Part shown: in pieces, positions 50,460 through 50,537 of the stretch
Layout of the letters: the number at the start of each line of letters is the position of its first letter
How positions within the stretch are numbered: the first letter of the stretch is position 1
Assembly: GCA_021737785.1 (NCBI GenBank)
Contig: JAIPDI010000040.1
Location: 1-50,537, forward strand
Reading direction: 5' to 3'
Source of the DNA: Deltaproteobacteria bacterium
Lineage (GTDB): Bacteria; Desulfobacterota; DSM-4660; Desulfatiglandales; Desulfatiglandaceae
Length of the DNA: 50,537 bases
The notes under the pieces: generated by a model
The model's input: only the letters and a program-made list of their open reading frames with translations
What the model was told of the DNA's origin: nothing
Database searches by the model: none
Position numbers and translations under genes: made by a program

Positions 50460-50537
50460 AAATCTCCTTTCCTTGGTTAAAGGTTAAAAATTGTCTATGG
50501 AGATTTATGATAGAAAATGGGGGCTTTGCAACTTACC

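Larger units (their letters stand above)
48497..50537 (-). mobile_element. IS91-type element with tyrosine recombinase
   Basis: The recombinase and transposase genes run in the same direction and overlap by 20 bases. IS91 elements use rolling-circle transposition without terminal inverted repeats or target duplications, so the ends are not obvious; the right boundary is near or beyond the window edge and the left one is within 48154-48496. Confidence 0.8.

Overview
The window is GC-rich, densely coded bacterial DNA. Several features point to an anaerobic deltaproteobacterium (Desulfobacterota): a nine-heme periplasmic cytochrome, a sulfoacetaldehyde acetyltransferase, an Old-Yellow-Enzyme-type flavoprotein with an iron-sulfur motif, several orphan two-component kinases, and small palindromic repeats typical of such genomes. 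No rRNA, tRNA or CRISPR array was found. The assignment to a group is inference; no marker gene for taxonomy is present.

Left part (1-16.6 kb). A tightly overlapping operon comes first: outer-membrane barrel, small periplasmic protein, membrane histidine kinase, sigma-54-dependent NtrC-type regulator. An opposing sugar-nucleotide-epimerase-like gene and a broken queC remnant follow. Then come a secreted gingipain-like C25 protease bracketed by a 16-bp direct repeat, a DUF2238 membrane protein, an FN3-nonaheme cytochrome, a lipoprotein, an OYE-family oxidoreductase, a PNPOx-like protein, a SYLF lipoprotein and a lysophospholipase-like hydrolase. Two diverged copies of a ~136-bp repeat with inverted ends lie in the larger gaps.

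Middle part (16.7-31 kb). An orphan oligopeptide/nickel-type binding protein, an orphan sensor kinase, RNase Z and an AI-2E-family permease precede a metabolic stretch: Xsc (sulfoacetaldehyde to acetyl phosphate and sulfite), an AtoE-type short-chain fatty acid permease with a promoter-plus-terminator leader, an amidase translationally coupled to a SLC13/SAC1-like anion permease with four RCK_C domains, a Rap1a-like protein and a glycine-zipper lipoprotein. A 240-bp nested inverted-repeat element sits before the amidase.

The most distinctive locus is 31.4-41.5 kb. Two divergent gene sets face away from a palindromic MITE-like element. The minus-strand set is a GT25-like glycosyltransferase with a C-terminal membrane anchor, an RND/MMPL exporter fused to a SAM methyltransferase, and a membrane-anchored polysaccharide deacetylase. 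The plus-strand set is a small membrane protein, a ketosynthase, a chain-length-factor-like half ketosynthase without the active-site Cys, a DPM-type GT2, and a B12-binding-type radical SAM enzyme. The gene content recalls aryl polyene-type lipid clusters but lacks acyl carrier protein, ketoreductase, dehydratase and ligase genes, so it may be a reduced, uncharacterised glycolipid or polyene pathway working with enzymes encoded elsewhere.

Right part (41.7-50.5 kb). This is an accessory zone with gene debris: a PAS-rich hybrid kinase whose last ~35 residues come from the antisense of an AAA ATPase remnant, a HigA-type antitoxin without toxin, a nitrilase, an Mrr restriction-enzyme N-terminal remnant, an AT-rich 340-residue gene of unknown function, and an IS91-type transposase with its tyrosine recombinase running off the right edge.
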